This document shows positions 27,402 to 36,756 of a DNA stretch of 64,000 nucleotides, piece by piece (positions within the stretch are counted from its first letter, which is position 1; each line of letters starts with the position of its first letter). The notes beneath the pieces were generated by a model. That model was not told where the DNA came from, ran no database searches, and was given only the letters and a program-made list of their open reading frames with translations. Source of the stretch: Pseudomonas sp. R5-89-07 (GTDB lineage Bacteria > Pseudomonadota > Gammaproteobacteria > Pseudomonadales > Pseudomonadaceae). A program made the translations under genes and the position numbers. Where the stretch lies: NCBI RefSeq assembly GCF_003851685.1, contig NZ_CP027727.1, positions 5,890,001-5,954,000 of the forward strand, given 5' to 3'.

Positions 27402-27958
27402 TCCGCAAGAACCCTTCGGGCGATCTGCCGGTGATTGCCGAATCGGCCTACGTCGACAAAACCGCGATCATCTGCGGCAAGGTGATCATCGGCGAAAACG
27501 TATTTGTCGGCCCCTACGCCGTGATCCGCGCCGACGAAGTCAACGCCAGCGGCGCCATGGACCCGATCACCATCGGTGCCAACTCCAACATCCAGGACGG
27601 CGTGGTGATCCATTCCAAATCCGGCGCCGCCGTGACGATCGGCGAGTTCACCTCCATTGCACACCGCTCCATCGTCCACGGTCCCTGCACCGTGGGCGAC
27701 CGCGTGTTTATCGGTTTCAACAGTGTGCTGTTCAATTGCGTGGTGGGCGACGGCTCGGTGGTGCGGCACAACTCGGTAGTGGACGAGCGCGACCTGCCCG
27801 CTGCCTTCTACGTGCCCTCCACCACCCGCATCGGGCCCTCCACCGACTTGTCGCAGTTCGCGCCAGTGAGCGTCAGCGCCTCGGAGTTTTCCGAAGACGT
27901 GGCCCGCACCAATGTCGACCTGGTGCGCGGTTACAAAGCCCTGCAAAACGAGTTCTGA
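27398..27958 (+). CDS. Gamma-class carbonic anhydrase family protein
   Basis: 186 residues from MIRKNPSGDLPVIAESAYVDKTA. Left-handed beta-helix hexapeptide repeats (VIIGENVFVGPYAVIRADEV etc.). Candidate metal ligands are three histidines in VIHSKSGAAV and SIAHRSIVHGP, arranged as in gamma-CA/CamH proteins. It probably hydrates CO2, and a gamma-class enzyme that can use iron or cobalt would cover for zinc beta-class enzymes in zinc starvation. Equivalent to the PA5540 cam gene of P. aeruginosa. Confidence 0.8.
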   Translation: MIRKNPSGDLPVIAESAYVDKTAIICGKVIIGENVFVGPYAVIRADEVNASGAMDPITIGANSNIQDGVVIHSKSGAAVTIGEFTSIAHRSIVHGPCTVGDRVFIGFNSVLFNCVVGDGSVVRHNSVVDERDLPAAFYVPSTTRIGPSTDLSQFAPVSVSASEFSEDVARTNVDLVRGYKALQNEF

Positions 27959-27961
27959 AGC

Positions 27962-29299
27962 ATGAGCCGCCTATTGATTCGCAATGCCAGACTGGTCAAT
28001 GAGGGCCAGGAGTTCGATGCGGATGTGCTGGTGGTCAGTGGCCGCATCGAGAAGATTGCCAGCAGCATTGAACACGCAAACGAACCGGTGGAGATCGACG
28101 CTCAAGGCCAATGGTTGTTGCCAGGAATGATCGATGACCAGGTGCACTTTCGCGAACCCGGCGCACCGGACAAAGGCAGCTTCTACAGCGAGTCCCGCGC
28201 AGCGGTGGCCGGTGGCATTACCAGCTTCATAGACATGCCCAATACCCAACCGGCCACGTTGAGCCTGGACGCCCTGGCCGATAAAAAGCGCCGCGCCGCG
28301 TTGCACTCGGTGGCCAACTACGGCTTTCACTTTGGCGTGAGCCACGCCAACCTCGACACCGTCGCGGCCCTCGACCCGCGCGACGTGGCAGGAGTCAAAG
28401 TGTTCATGGGCGCGTCCACCGGCGATATGCTGGTGGATGACCCGCAGACGCTGGAGCGCCTGTTTGCCGAAGTGCCAACGATCCTGCTGGCTCACTGCGA
28501 ACACACACCGAGCATCCAGGCCAACGAACTGCGCCTGCGTGACCGCTTCGGCGAGCGCATCCCCGCCGTGGCCCATGCGCTGATCCGCGATGCCGAGGCG
28601 TGCTATCGCTCCTCATCGTTTGCCGTGGAATTGGCCAAGCGCCATGGAACGCGCTTGCACGTGTTGCACCTGACCAGCGCGCGGGAATTGGCCTTGTTCG
28701 AAGACAAGCCGCTGTCGGAAAAACACATCACCGCCGAAGTCTGCCTGCACCACTTGCTGTTCGACGACCGCGACTATCAGCGCCTCGGTCATCAGATCAA
28801 ATGCAACCCGGCGATCAAGACCCGCGCCGACCGCGACGCGCTGCGCCTGGCTTTATTGAGTGATCGTCTGGATGTGATTGGTAGTGACCATGCGCCGCAT
28901 ACCTGGGCACAAAAGCAGTTGGACTATCGCCAGGCGCCGGCGGGTTTGCCCTTGGTGCAACATGCGCTACCGGCGTTGCTGGAACTGGTGGCAGATGGGC
29001 TGCTGCCGCTGACCACACTGGTGGCCAAAACCAGTCATCGCGTCGCCGACCTGTTTGCCATTCCGGATCGAGGTTATCTGCGCGAGGGGTATTGGGCCGA
29101 CCTGGTACTGATCAAGCCCGAGCCTGCCGGCAAACCCGTGAGCAGCCAACCGATCCTGGCCCGTTGCGGCTGGACGCCTTTTGCCGAGCGCAGCTTTCGC
29201 CACAGCGTCAGCACTACCCTGGTGTCGGGCCACCTGGCGTGGCACAACGGCCAGGTGGTCGACAGCTGCCAGGGCCTGCCCCTGCATTTCCTGCGTTAA
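27962..29299 (+). CDS. Dihydroorotase paralogue (PyrC2/PyrQ), zinc-starvation copy
   Basis: 445 residues. Amidohydrolase fold: GMIDDQVHFREPG near residues 55-67, SFIDMPNTQP, GVKVFMGASTGD with the lysine usually carbamylated, LLAHCEHT and LHVLHLTSA histidines, and IGSDHAPHT with the catalytic Asp. The first His of the HxH metal pair is Gln60 here (D-D-Q-V-H), so the metal site differs from standard dihydroorotases. It likely backs up pyrimidine synthesis when zinc is short. Last gene of the folE2 operon, three bases after the carbonic anhydrase stop. Confidence 0.8.
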   Translation: MSRLLIRNARLVNEGQEFDADVLVVSGRIEKIASSIEHANEPVEIDAQGQWLLPGMIDDQVHFREPGAPDKGSFYSESRAAVAGGITSFIDMPNTQPATLSLDALADKKRRAALHSVANYGFHFGVSHANLDTVAALDPRDVAGVKVFMGASTGDMLVDDPQTLERLFAEVPTILLAHCEHTPSIQANELRLRDRFGERIPAVAHALIRDAEACYRSSSFAVELAKRHGTRLHVLHLTSARELALFEDKPLSEKHITAEVCLHHLLFDDRDYQRLGHQIKCNPAIKTRADRDALRLALLSDRLDVIGSDHAPHTWAQKQLDYRQAPAGLPLVQHALPALLELVADGLLPLTTLVAKTSHRVADLFAIPDRGYLREGYWADLVLIKPEPAGKPVSSQPILARCGWTPFAERSFRHSVSTTLVSGHLAWHNGQVVDSCQGLPLHFLR

Positions 29300-29817
29300 G
29301 CGCGGGGTTTGACGGTACCGCAGTTATTACCCAGCCACTGCGCGTGGGTGTCCAGGCTGCCCTTTTGCTGGATGCCGGTGGCATTGAAGGTGCCGTTGAC
29401 GGTGGTGGTGAATTCCTTCTGGCTCTGGAAGGTCGCCACGCCCGTGCCCTGGGCTTTCGGGCAGCTGAAGCGGAATTTCCACTGGTTGCCGGTCTTGTCG
29501 GTCACTTCCTGTTTGCAACCCGATTGCGGGTCAGTCAGGGGGATGGAGTCGGAAGCGACCTGGGCTGGCGTGAGGCACACCTGCACGCCTTTACCGGCCA
29601 TGGTGATGCCCTGCTTTTCCAGCATGGCACGCTGTTCAGGGGTCATCTGTTGCTTGAGCTGGCCGAGGATCAGCGACAGGTCCGGCAGATCCTGGTTGTC
29701 GACTTTCATATTGCTGGTCGTCAATTCCCACAAGCCCGGCGCCAACATCTGCGCCTGTGCCACCACCGGCAGCGACAAACCAACAACCATGGACAAACAG
29801 AGCAGACGAGCATTCAT
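29296..29817 (-). CDS. DUF3617 domain secreted protein
   Basis: 173 residues from MNARLLCLSMVVGL, a signal peptide ending AQAQ. DUF3617: MLAPGLWELTTSNMKVDNQDLP, then QVCLTPAQVASDSIPL and a cysteine pair SGCKQEV / KFRFSCPKAQG. Secreted, function unknown. GGAG upstream of this ATG supports it over the one at 29835. Converges with and overlaps the dihydroorotase by four bases. Confidence 0.8.
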   Translation of the reverse strand: MNARLLCLSMVVGLSLPVVAQAQMLAPGLWELTTSNMKVDNQDLPDLSLILGQLKQQMTPEQRAMLEKQGITMAGKGVQVCLTPAQVASDSIPLTDPQSGCKQEVTDKTGNQWKFRFSCPKAQGTGVATFQSQKEFTTTVNGTFNATGIQQKGSLDTHAQWLGNNCGTVKPRA

Positions 29818-29947
29818 CGGGTAACTCCTGGGCAATAGTGGGCGTTAGACGCCGCAAAGGCGCCAGTGTTGCACGGCAAATAAAATAGCGACATTCACGA
29901 TGGAACATGGTCTGTTAGGCACTGGATTGCCTGGAGTGATGTCGTTC

Positions 29948-31387
29948 ATGGATTTTTTTGGCCCGCACCTGCTCGCCTACTTCATTGCCACGCTGCATTT
30001 TCTCGGGAGCCTCGCCGCCATCCATGCGGTACTGACCGTCAGGACCGCCCAAGGCTCGATTGCCTGGGCGCTGTCGCTGATGTTCATGCCTTATCTCACG
30101 CTGATTCCCTACCTGATTTTTGGCCGCAGCACCTTCGATGCCTACATTCAGGCGCGGCGCCAGGCCAACCAGGAAATGCACACGGCAATCGCCGAATTGA
30201 ATTGGCGCCCCTGGGTCGAGGAAGCGCTGGCCGCGCGCAACTCCAGTGCCTACGCCTCGTTGCGCGCCATGCCCAAACTGGGCCGCATGCCCTGCCTGGC
30301 CAACAACCAGGTACAGTTGCTGATCAATGGCGATGCCACCTTCAGCGCCATCTTCGAAGCCATCCGCAACGCGAAAACCGCGGTGCTGTTCCAGTTCTTC
30401 ATCATTCATGACGACGAGCTCGGCCGCCAACTGCACAGGTTGCTCAGCGCAAAAGCGGCCGAAGGCGTGGACATCTACGTGCTCTACGACCGCATCGGCA
30501 GCCACGCCCTGCCCCATCACTACGTGCAATCGTTGCGCGACACCGGGGTCAAGGTCAAAGCCTTCGCCACCCGCAGCGGCTGGCTGAACCGTTTCCAGGT
30601 CAACTTCCGCAACCACCGCAAGATCGTGGTGGTGGACGGCATCACCGGGTTTGTCGGCGGGCATAACGTAGGTGATGAGTACCTCGGCAAAAAGCCGCCC
30701 TTGGCGCCGTGGCGCGACACCCACGTGCAGGTCAGCGGCCCGGTGGTCGCGTGCTTACAGGAGTCGTTCGCCGAGGACTGGTTCTGGGCCGCGCGGGAAT
30801 TGCCGCCGCTGATCCTGCCGGACGCTTATCCGGAAGATGGCGTGCTCTGCCAGTTGCTCGCCAGCGGCCCGGCGGATCCGTATGAAACCTGCTCGCTGTT
30901 TTTTGTCGAGGCCATTCATGCCGCGACCGAACGCGTATGGATCACCAGCCCGTATTTCATCCCCGACGAAGCGGTGTTCGCCGCCCTGCGCCTGGCTGTC
31001 TTGCGCGGCGTGGATGTGCGTGTGCTGCTGCCCTCGCGACCGGACCACCGCATCGTGTATGCCGCCTCCAGCCTCTACGCGATCGAAGCAGTACGCGCCG
31101 GCGTGCGGGTGTTCCGCTACATGCCCGGGTTTGTGCATCAAAAGGTGGTGTTGGTGGACAGCGAAATCAGCGCCATCGGCAGCGCCAACATGGACAACCG
31201 TTCATTCCGGCTGAATTTTGAAGTGATGTTGCTGACGGTCGACGAGGCCTTTGCCAAACAGGTGGAGCAGATGCTGCTGGACGACTTCGCCCTGGCCCAT
31301 GAAGTGAGCCAGGAAGAAAGCCGTGAAACCCGGCGCCTGCAGCAACTGGGCATGCGCGTGGCGCGCTTGATCTCGCCGATTCTCTAA
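29948..31387 (+). CDS. cls: Cardiolipin synthase
   Basis: 479 residues from [12 protein letters not shown]. Two N-terminal membrane segments and two phospholipase-D HKD motifs: [17 protein letters not shown] (about residues 220-235) and [24 protein letters not shown] (about 395-420). Makes cardiolipin from two phosphatidylglycerols at the inner membrane. Upstream ATGs at 29900 and 29939 are in frame; 29948 gives the usual length and a GGAG 11 bases before it. Confidence 0.9.
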   Translation: MDFFGPHLLAYFIATLHFLGSLAAIHAVLTVRTAQGSIAWALSLMFMPYLTLIPYLIFGRSTFDAYIQARRQANQEMHTAIAELNWRPWVEEALAARNSSAYASLRAMPKLGRMPCLANNQVQLLINGDATFSAIFEAIRNAKTAVLFQFFIIHDDELGRQLHRLLSAKAAEGVDIYVLYDRIGSHALPHHYVQSLRDTGVKVKAFATRSGWLNRFQVNFRNHRKIVVVDGITGFVGGHNVGDEYLGKKPPLAPWRDTHVQVSGPVVACLQESFAEDWFWAARELPPLILPDAYPEDGVLCQLLASGPADPYETCSLFFVEAIHAATERVWITSPYFIPDEAVFAALRLAVLRGVDVRVLLPSRPDHRIVYAASSLYAIEAVRAGVRVFRYMPGFVHQKVVLVDSEISAIGSANMDNRSFRLNFEVMLLTVDEAFAKQVEQMLLDDFALAHEVSQEESRETRRLQQLGMRVARLISPIL

Positions 31388-31411
31388 CAGGCGCCAAGCC
31401 CTGGCTTCACT

Positions 31412-31507
31412 GTAGGAGCGAGCTTGCTCGCGAAAAACGTCCAGGCAACGCGTTCACCCTGAATAAACTCGCAGCCCAGAGTTCTTCGCGAGCAAGCTCG
31501 CTCCTAC
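31412..31507. repeat. REPIN (TAGGAGCGAGCTTGC type)
   Basis: GTAGGAGCGAGCTTGCTCGC at the left and the inverted copy ending GCTCGCTCCTAC at the right, about 55 bases apart, downstream of cls and convergent with the CFA gene. Confidence 0.9.
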
Positions 31508-31544
31508 AAAAAGCAGGGCGAGCCTCCTCTCTCATCAAGCGGTT

Positions 31545-32729
31545 TCAGCGGTACAGATCTTCCCGCGTCCACGGCAGTTCATGGCTGCCATCGGCATGGG
31601 GTTTCACCGCCAGGATCTGGTGCAGGTTGATCCAGCCCCGCGCAAAGGCGTAGGCGCACCCTGCCAGGTACAGCCGCCAGATACGCAACGCATGCTCCGG
31701 CACCATTTTCGCCGCCGCTTCGAGGTTGTCCTCCAGCCGCTCGCTCCAATGGTCCAGCGTACGGGCGTAGTGCAGGCGCAAGCTTTCGACATCCACCACT
31801 TCCAGTCCGACTTCGCTGATTTCGGCCGTCATCATCGCCAGGTGCGGCAGCTCGCCGTTGGGGAAAACATAGCGCTCAATAAAATCCCCGGCGCCACGGC
31901 CCACGGGACGGCCATCGGTGTGTTTGGCGGTGATGCCATGGTTCATCACCAAGCCGCCTTCACGTACTGCGCCGTTAAGAATCTGACAGTATTGCGCCAG
32001 ATTGGCGTGGCCAACGTGCTCGAACATGCCCACGCTCACCACTTTGTCGAAACGACCGTCCTGAGGCAGGTCGCGGTAGTCGAGCAGTTGCAGGTCGACC
32101 TGATCCTCCAGGCCTTCGGCTTTCACCCGCTCCTGGGCCAGGGCCAGTTGTTCCTTGCTCAAGGTAATCCCGAACACCTTGACCCCGAATTCCCGCGCCG
32201 CAAACCGCGCAAGCCCGCCCCACCCGCATCCCACATCGAGCAGATACTCACCCGGCTGCAGCCGCAATTTGCGACACAGATGGCGAAATTTGTCTTGTTG
32301 GGCCTGGTCGATGGACTCGCTGCCGGTTTCGAAATAACCGCAGGAGTACGCCATGTCCTGGTCCAGCCATAGCTGGTAGAACTCGTTGGACAGGTCGTAA
32401 TGGTAGGAAATGGCCGCCGCGTCGGTCGCCTTGTCGTGGATCGAGCGCACCGGACGAGGGCCATCGTCGTCGTCGATCAAGGCGTGACTTAACTCGTCAC
32501 ATACCCTGATCACCTCGGCGATAGAGCCTTCCAGCTCCAGTTTGCCCTCGACGAAGGCTTCGCCCAGTGAATCGAGCGTGGGATGGGTCAGCTGTGTGAC
32601 GACCGTAGGGTCCTTCACCACGATGGTCACACTGGGCTCGGGGCCCAGGTTGAATTCATGGCCGTCCCAGAGTCGAAGACGCAGCGGTAGCTGAAGATTC
32701 TGTAAGGCCGGTGGAAGTTGCGCGAGCAT
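31545..32729 (-). CDS. cfa: Cyclopropane-fatty-acyl-phospholipid synthase
   Basis: 394 residues. The SAM-binding region LLDVGCGWGGLARFAAREFGVKVFGITLS (about 175-205) and the conserved YSCGYFETGSESIDQAQQDK and GMFEHVGHANLAQYC segments fit CFA synthases, which add a methylene bridge to unsaturated acyl chains of membrane lipids using SAM. Some Pseudomonas carry two such genes; which copy this is cannot be told from the sequence alone. Confidence 0.9.
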   Translation of the reverse strand: MLAQLPPALQNLQLPLRLRLWDGHEFNLGPEPSVTIVVKDPTVVTQLTHPTLDSLGEAFVEGKLELEGSIAEVIRVCDELSHALIDDDDGPRPVRSIHDKATDAAAISYHYDLSNEFYQLWLDQDMAYSCGYFETGSESIDQAQQDKFRHLCRKLRLQPGEYLLDVGCGWGGLARFAAREFGVKVFGITLSKEQLALAQERVKAEGLEDQVDLQLLDYRDLPQDGRFDKVVSVGMFEHVGHANLAQYCQILNGAVREGGLVMNHGITAKHTDGRPVGRGAGDFIERYVFPNGELPHLAMMTAEISEVGLEVVDVESLRLHYARTLDHWSERLEDNLEAAAKMVPEHALRIWRLYLAGCAYAFARGWINLHQILAVKPHADGSHELPWTREDLYR

Positions 32730-32815
32730 GAGTAGTCCCCCCTTGTTTCAGACGTCTGCTGTGAGGGTAGACCATCCAAAATAAAGTAGGAAGCTATCGA
32801 TTAAATAACTGCCCG

Positions 32816-33604
32816 CTAAGAAGCCCGACGCTCGAGCAACCCGTCCTGGATCCACTGTTTCAACCACGTGGCCGCTTGCAGTGGTGCCCCCTCTCCATAA
32901 GTGACTGCCAACTCGATGCACAGTTCTGAAAAGTTCCAGCCAGTGGTGATCATGCCTGTCAGCGCGTGGGCTTCAGCAGGTTCCAGACTGCGGTAATGAC
33001 ACAGGTTCTGATGGCGCCACACCAGGCAGACCTGCGCCGGGTCCAGCGCCTGACTGCCGGGAAAGTCTGATTCATCCTTGTGGGCCCGCCAGATATTCAC
33101 CGTATTGAAACGGCACGCCAAGTAATGGACGGAAGGCACCAGCGATACGCGTAATCCCGGCCAATCCTCAGGCGCCAGTTGCGCCATGTGATCGAGGCTC
33201 AGCGGCTCGCCCGCAGGCGCATCGAATGCCAGGGTGAACGCCCACTCCAACTGCGCCAGTTCCGCCAGCGGGGCACTTTGGTCGGCCACCAGATACTCAA
33301 GGATAAAGGCGGCGAAACGTTCACCCAGCCAACGCAGGCTGTAATGCTGCGAGGGATAACGACGAATGTACGCCTGGCTCAGCGCGGCAAATTCCTCGTC
33401 CCCCAACCAGTACCGGATGGCGCCGAAGTCATGCCGCAGCACTTCCTGCAGTCGGGACAGGTAGGCGTTGTGATAAATCGCCAGGCCCGTGTCCACATTC
33501 AGCGTCGGGCCGCCGAGCAAGGTGTCGGTAAAGCCACGGTTGGCGGCGCAGTTTTCCGACAACAGCTGCGCCTCGAAGGCCAGTTGCCAATCGATCAGAC
33601 GCAT
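32816..33604 (-). CDS. bufC: Bufferin/HvfC-type partner protein (DUF2063 domain)
   Basis: 262 residues from MRLIDWQLAFEAQLLSENC. N-terminal DUF2063-type domain (VDTGLAIYHNAYLSRLQEVLRHDFGAIRYWLGDEEFAALSQAYIRRYPS), then a C-terminal helical region. Such proteins form a complex with the DUF692/MNIO enzyme and present the precursor peptide. The start overlaps the end of the MNIO gene by 10 bases. Third gene of the leftward bufA-bufB-bufC operon. Confidence 0.8.
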   Translation of the reverse strand: MRLIDWQLAFEAQLLSENCAANRGFTDTLLGGPTLNVDTGLAIYHNAYLSRLQEVLRHDFGAIRYWLGDEEFAALSQAYIRRYPSQHYSLRWLGERFAAFILEYLVADQSAPLAELAQLEWAFTLAFDAPAGEPLSLDHMAQLAPEDWPGLRVSLVPSVHYLACRFNTVNIWRAHKDESDFPGSQALDPAQVCLVWRHQNLCHYRSLEPAEAHALTGMITTGWNFSELCIELAVTYGEGAPLQAATWLKQWIQDGLLERRAS

Positions 33605-34443
33605 GACGCTCTCCTCGCCAAAGCCGTGGCCCCCAATTCGCGGGCCTTGCCCAGTTCGGCCAGCAGTTCTTCGAATGGCGGAAAATGGTCGTCGCGCTCC
33701 AGCAGCGTCGACACCGGCCCCACCCGCTCCAAAGTGCGCTGATAGAGCGCCCACACTGGATCGCACACCGGGTGATCGTGGGTATCGACCACGTAGTCGC
33801 CATAGTCCATATGCCCCGCCAGATGCAGCTGGCGAATGCTCTCAGGCGGCAGGTTCTGGATAAACGTCCAGGCATCAAAGCCATGATTGCGCGAGCTGAC
33901 GTACACATTGTTCACGTCCAGCAGCAATTGACATCCGGTCAGATGTGCCAGGGCGCTGAGAAACTGCCACTCGGTGAACTCATCGGCCCTGGAGCGCACA
34001 TAGCTGGAGACATTTTCCAGCACCAGCGGCCGTTGCAACACGTCTTGCACCTGCCGTACACGAGCGGCCACGTGGTACAGGCTTTCTTCGGTGTACGGCA
34101 GGGGCAGCAGGTCATGCAGCTGGTGTGCGCTGCCACGGCTCCAGCACAGATGATCGGAAACCCACGCCGGCTGGATGCGCTCGGCAAGCTGTTGGATCTG
34201 TTTGAGGTAGTCGGTATCGATGGCGTGGGGCCCGCCAATCGACAGGGACACGCCGTGCATCACCAGGGGATAGCGTTCGGCTATCGCGTCCAGGTAGTAC
34301 AAGGCTTTGCCGCCCTGCACCAGGTAGTTTTCGGAGATCACTTCGAACCAATCCACCGCAGGGGATTGCGCGAGGATCTGCTCGTAGTATTCGTTGCGTA
34401 GTCCCAGGCCGTAACCCAGGGAAGGGAAAGAACTGGCCATCAT
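33595..34443 (-). CDS. bufB: MNIO (DUF692) peptide-modifying iron oxidase, BufB/HvfB type
   Basis: 282 residues. TIM-barrel DUF692 family: LGYGLGLRNEYYEQIL, DWFEVISENYLVQGG, MHGVSLSIGGPHAID, WVSDHLCWSR, LVLENVSSYV, LLLDVNNVYVSSRNHGFD, LHLAGHMDYGDYVVDTHDHPV supply the His/Asp/Glu ligands of the multinuclear iron site. MNIO enzymes convert precursor cysteines to oxazolone-thioamide or thiooxazole groups that bind copper. It lies between the cysteine-rich precursor gene and the DUF2063 partner. The start is the first of two Met codons. Confidence 0.85.
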   Translation of the reverse strand: MMASSFPSLGYGLGLRNEYYEQILAQSPAVDWFEVISENYLVQGGKALYYLDAIAERYPLVMHGVSLSIGGPHAIDTDYLKQIQQLAERIQPAWVSDHLCWSRGSAHQLHDLLPLPYTEESLYHVAARVRQVQDVLQRPLVLENVSSYVRSRADEFTEWQFLSALAHLTGCQLLLDVNNVYVSSRNHGFDAWTFIQNLPPESIRQLHLAGHMDYGDYVVDTHDHPVCDPVWALYQRTLERVGPVSTLLERDDHFPPFEELLAELGKARELGATALARRASCV

Positions 34444-34500
34444 GCGCTCCTGGAAAGTGTCCGCAGCAGCGGGGCCGCTGCGGTTGCACTCGCGTGTCGG

Positions 34501-34752
34501 TTACTCGCCGACTTTGCCACCGGCCTTGGCGCACTCAGCCTTGCTCATGGCCTTGAAGCCGTGGCCTTTGCACACCGCCTGGCCTTTGCAGGCATTTTCA
34601 GCGGTCTTGCAATCGTTCATGCCTTTGCAGGAGGTTACGCCGTAGCAATGAACCGGAGCGTCGGCGGCCTGTACCTGGGTGGTGACGCCGGCGAACATGG
34701 AAGCAGCAGCGATAGCCAGGGCAGCACCGGAAACGGCGTTTTTGATATTCAT
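34501..34752 (-). CDS. bufA: Bufferin precursor peptide, BufA2 family
   Basis: 83 residues from MNIKNAVSGAALAIAAASMF, a signal peptide to about AQAA-D30. The mature part has six cysteines (36, 42, 48, 55, 61, 74), three of them in CKG motifs (C42, C55, C61), typical of BufA2-type metallophores. The cysteines are presumably modified by BufB and the product, exported to the periplasm, sequesters copper. The longer frame from 34812 would put 20 odd residues before the signal peptide, so the ATG at 34752 is chosen. Confidence 0.8.
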   Translation of the reverse strand: MNIKNAVSGAALAIAAASMFAGVTTQVQAADAPVHCYGVTSCKGMNDCKTAENACKGQAVCKGHGFKAMSKAECAKAGGKVGE

Positions 34753-34816
34753 TGTGTAGTCCTCAACGGTCAGTGGTGGTGTCGGTCTGAACGGATTGTC
34801 CAGTCTCGACACACCA

Positions 34817-34845
34817 CTAGAGTGAGGTGCCCTTTTAGCGTTACA
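34817..34845 (-). promoter_or_regulatory. Possible ECF-type promoter of the bufferin operon
   Basis: On the minus strand TGTAACG (34845-34839), a 16-base spacer and CTCTAG (34822-34817) lie 65-95 bases before bufA. The TGTAAC element and spacer fit ECF sigma promoters, which control several bufferin operons, but the -10 is a weak match. Confidence 0.3.
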
Positions 34846-34869
34846 GCCCTGTACAAAGATTTCCGAAAA

Positions 34870-36756
34870 TTATTCGTCAAGCTTCAACAGCGGCTCCTGA
34901 AAGCGCAGCAACCGCCCGGCATTACCGAGCACCAGCAAGGTACTGAGGTTGTGCAACACCGCAGCGATCATGGCGCCGGCCGCGCCCAGCCAGCCGAAAG
35001 CGGCGAACACCACGATAGCCAGCGTCCAGCCCAGGCCGATGATCACGTTGACCTGCAAGGTGTGCCGGCACTGGCGACTCAGGCGCACGCAGGTGCCCAG
35101 GCGGCGCAGGTCGCTGCCGATCAGCACCACGTCTGCCGAGGCCAGGGCGATATCGGCACCGCCCGCGCCCATTGCCACGCCGACCACCCCGGCTTTGAGC
35201 GCCAGGGAGTCGTTGATCCCGTCCCCTACCACCATTGGCCGGAAACCGCTGCCGATCTCCCCCAGCACACGGTTGAGTTTGTCTTCCGGCAGCGCTTGGG
35301 CCTGGACTTCAGCGATGCCCACGTTCACGGCCAGGCTGTCGGCCACGCTCTGGCGGTCGCCGGTGAGCAGCAGTTGGCGGCCCAGCCCCAGGTCGCGCAA
35401 TTCTTGCAGGGCCTGGCGAGCTTCCGGTTTGACGCTATCGGCCAACAGCAGCCAGGCCAGGAACTGTCCGTTCAGCGCCAGCCCGGCAATCGGGCCGTCG
35501 TGGTGCGGAACGGCAGCCGTGACGATACCCAGTTGCCCGAACAGTTCGGGGCGACCCAACGCCGCTTCGCCCTGTTCAGTGTGCGCCACCACACCGAGCC
35601 CCTGGCGCTCGCGGATATCGGTCAGCGCCACCCGCTGTTCCTGTGTCGCCAGCCCCGCCAGCGCACGGCTGACCGGGTGGCTGCTGGCCGAACCGAGGCT
35701 GGCCGCAAGGTTGAGCAACGCCTGGCGATCGGTAGATGCAGCTTCGATGGACTGCAAGCGCAAGGTGCCGAAGGTCAAGGTACCGGTCTTGTCGACCACC
35801 AGTGAGGTGAGGTCCGCCAGCTCTTCCAGAAACGCCGAGCTGCGGATTAGAATCCCGTGCCGTGCCGCCACCGCAATCCCGGCAATCGCCGTGGCCGGTG
35901 CCGACAACACCAACGCACACGGACACGCCGCCACCAGCACCGCAAGCATCGCCTGGGCGTCGTTGGTGACAAACCAGGTGACCGCCGCCAGTAACAGCAC
36001 CAGCACCATGTAGCTGCCGGCATAGCGCTCCAGCAACCGGGTGATCGGCGGTTTGGAACGCTCGGCGTTCTGCATCAGCGCGATCACCTTGCCCAAGGTC
36101 GACTCATTGCCCGTGCGCGTTACTTCAAGGCGCAGCAGGCCGTCCAGGTTGATCGCCCCGCCAAACACCTGGACGCCCGCGCTGGCTTCCAGGGGCACCG
36201 ATTCACCGGTGATCGGCGCCGTGTCCAGGCTGGCCTGGCCCGACAGCACCACGCCATCGGCAGGCACGCGGTCGCCGGCGCGCACTTCGACCACATCGCC
36301 AGTGTTCAGCGTGCTGTTATCCACTTCCACAATGCTGCCGTCGGCCTGTACCCGGCGTGCATGGCTACGAGTGAGCTTGCCCAGCGCATGGATCGCCTCC
36401 TGGGAGCCGATCACGCTGCGCTCTTCGAGCACGTGCCCGAAAATCATGATGATCGGCAGCAACGCGGCGGTGAGCAGATCGCCCGTGGCCCAGGCGCCGA
36501 TCATCGCCAGCGCGATCAACTGGTCAGTGATGCCATGCAGGCTCGGGTAGCGCAGGCTGTACCAGGCCGACCGCATGACCGGCACGGCCACCAGCAGCGA
36601 GGCCACACCGAGCAGCAGTTGGCTGACCCCGCCCTGGTCCGCCGCCAGCCAACGCCACGCCAGGCCCAATAGCAGTAAGCCCAGGGCCAGCATGGCCAGG
36701 GTCAGTTGCCGGGCGGCGCTGCGCTGCTCGGCGGAAGTCAGCATGGGTGCGCTCAT
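34870..36756 (-). CDS. Heavy-metal P1B-type ATPase, HmtA-like
   Basis: 628 residues, no N-terminal HMA domain. About eight membrane segments; the intramembrane metal motif is CPC (AACPCALVLSAP), with TGES in ITGESVPLEA, the phosphorylation motif DKTGTLTFG, nucleotide-binding SSHPVSRAL and the hinge GDGINDSLAL. Encoded last in a leftward operon with three SPFH proteins. P. aeruginosa HmtA (PA2435), a Zn/Cu importer, has a similar setting, and the Zur-like box at 40718 suggests zinc uptake rather than efflux. Export is the alternative; substrate cannot be decided from the motifs. Confidence 0.8.
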   Translation of the reverse strand: MSAPMLTSAEQRSAARQLTLAMLALGLLLLGLAWRWLAADQGGVSQLLLGVASLLVAVPVMRSAWYSLRYPSLHGITDQLIALAMIGAWATGDLLTAALLPIIMIFGHVLEERSVIGSQEAIHALGKLTRSHARRVQADGSIVEVDNSTLNTGDVVEVRAGDRVPADGVVLSGQASLDTAPITGESVPLEASAGVQVFGGAINLDGLLRLEVTRTGNESTLGKVIALMQNAERSKPPITRLLERYAGSYMVLVLLLAAVTWFVTNDAQAMLAVLVAACPCALVLSAPATAIAGIAVAARHGILIRSSAFLEELADLTSLVVDKTGTLTFGTLRLQSIEAASTDRQALLNLAASLGSASSHPVSRALAGLATQEQRVALTDIRERQGLGVVAHTEQGEAALGRPELFGQLGIVTAAVPHHDGPIAGLALNGQFLAWLLLADSVKPEARQALQELRDLGLGRQLLLTGDRQSVADSLAVNVGIAEVQAQALPEDKLNRVLGEIGSGFRPMVVGDGINDSLALKAGVVGVAMGAGGADIALASADVVLIGSDLRRLGTCVRLSRQCRHTLQVNVIIGLGWTLAIVVFAAFGWLGAAGAMIAAVLHNLSTLLVLGNAGRLLRFQEPLLKLDE

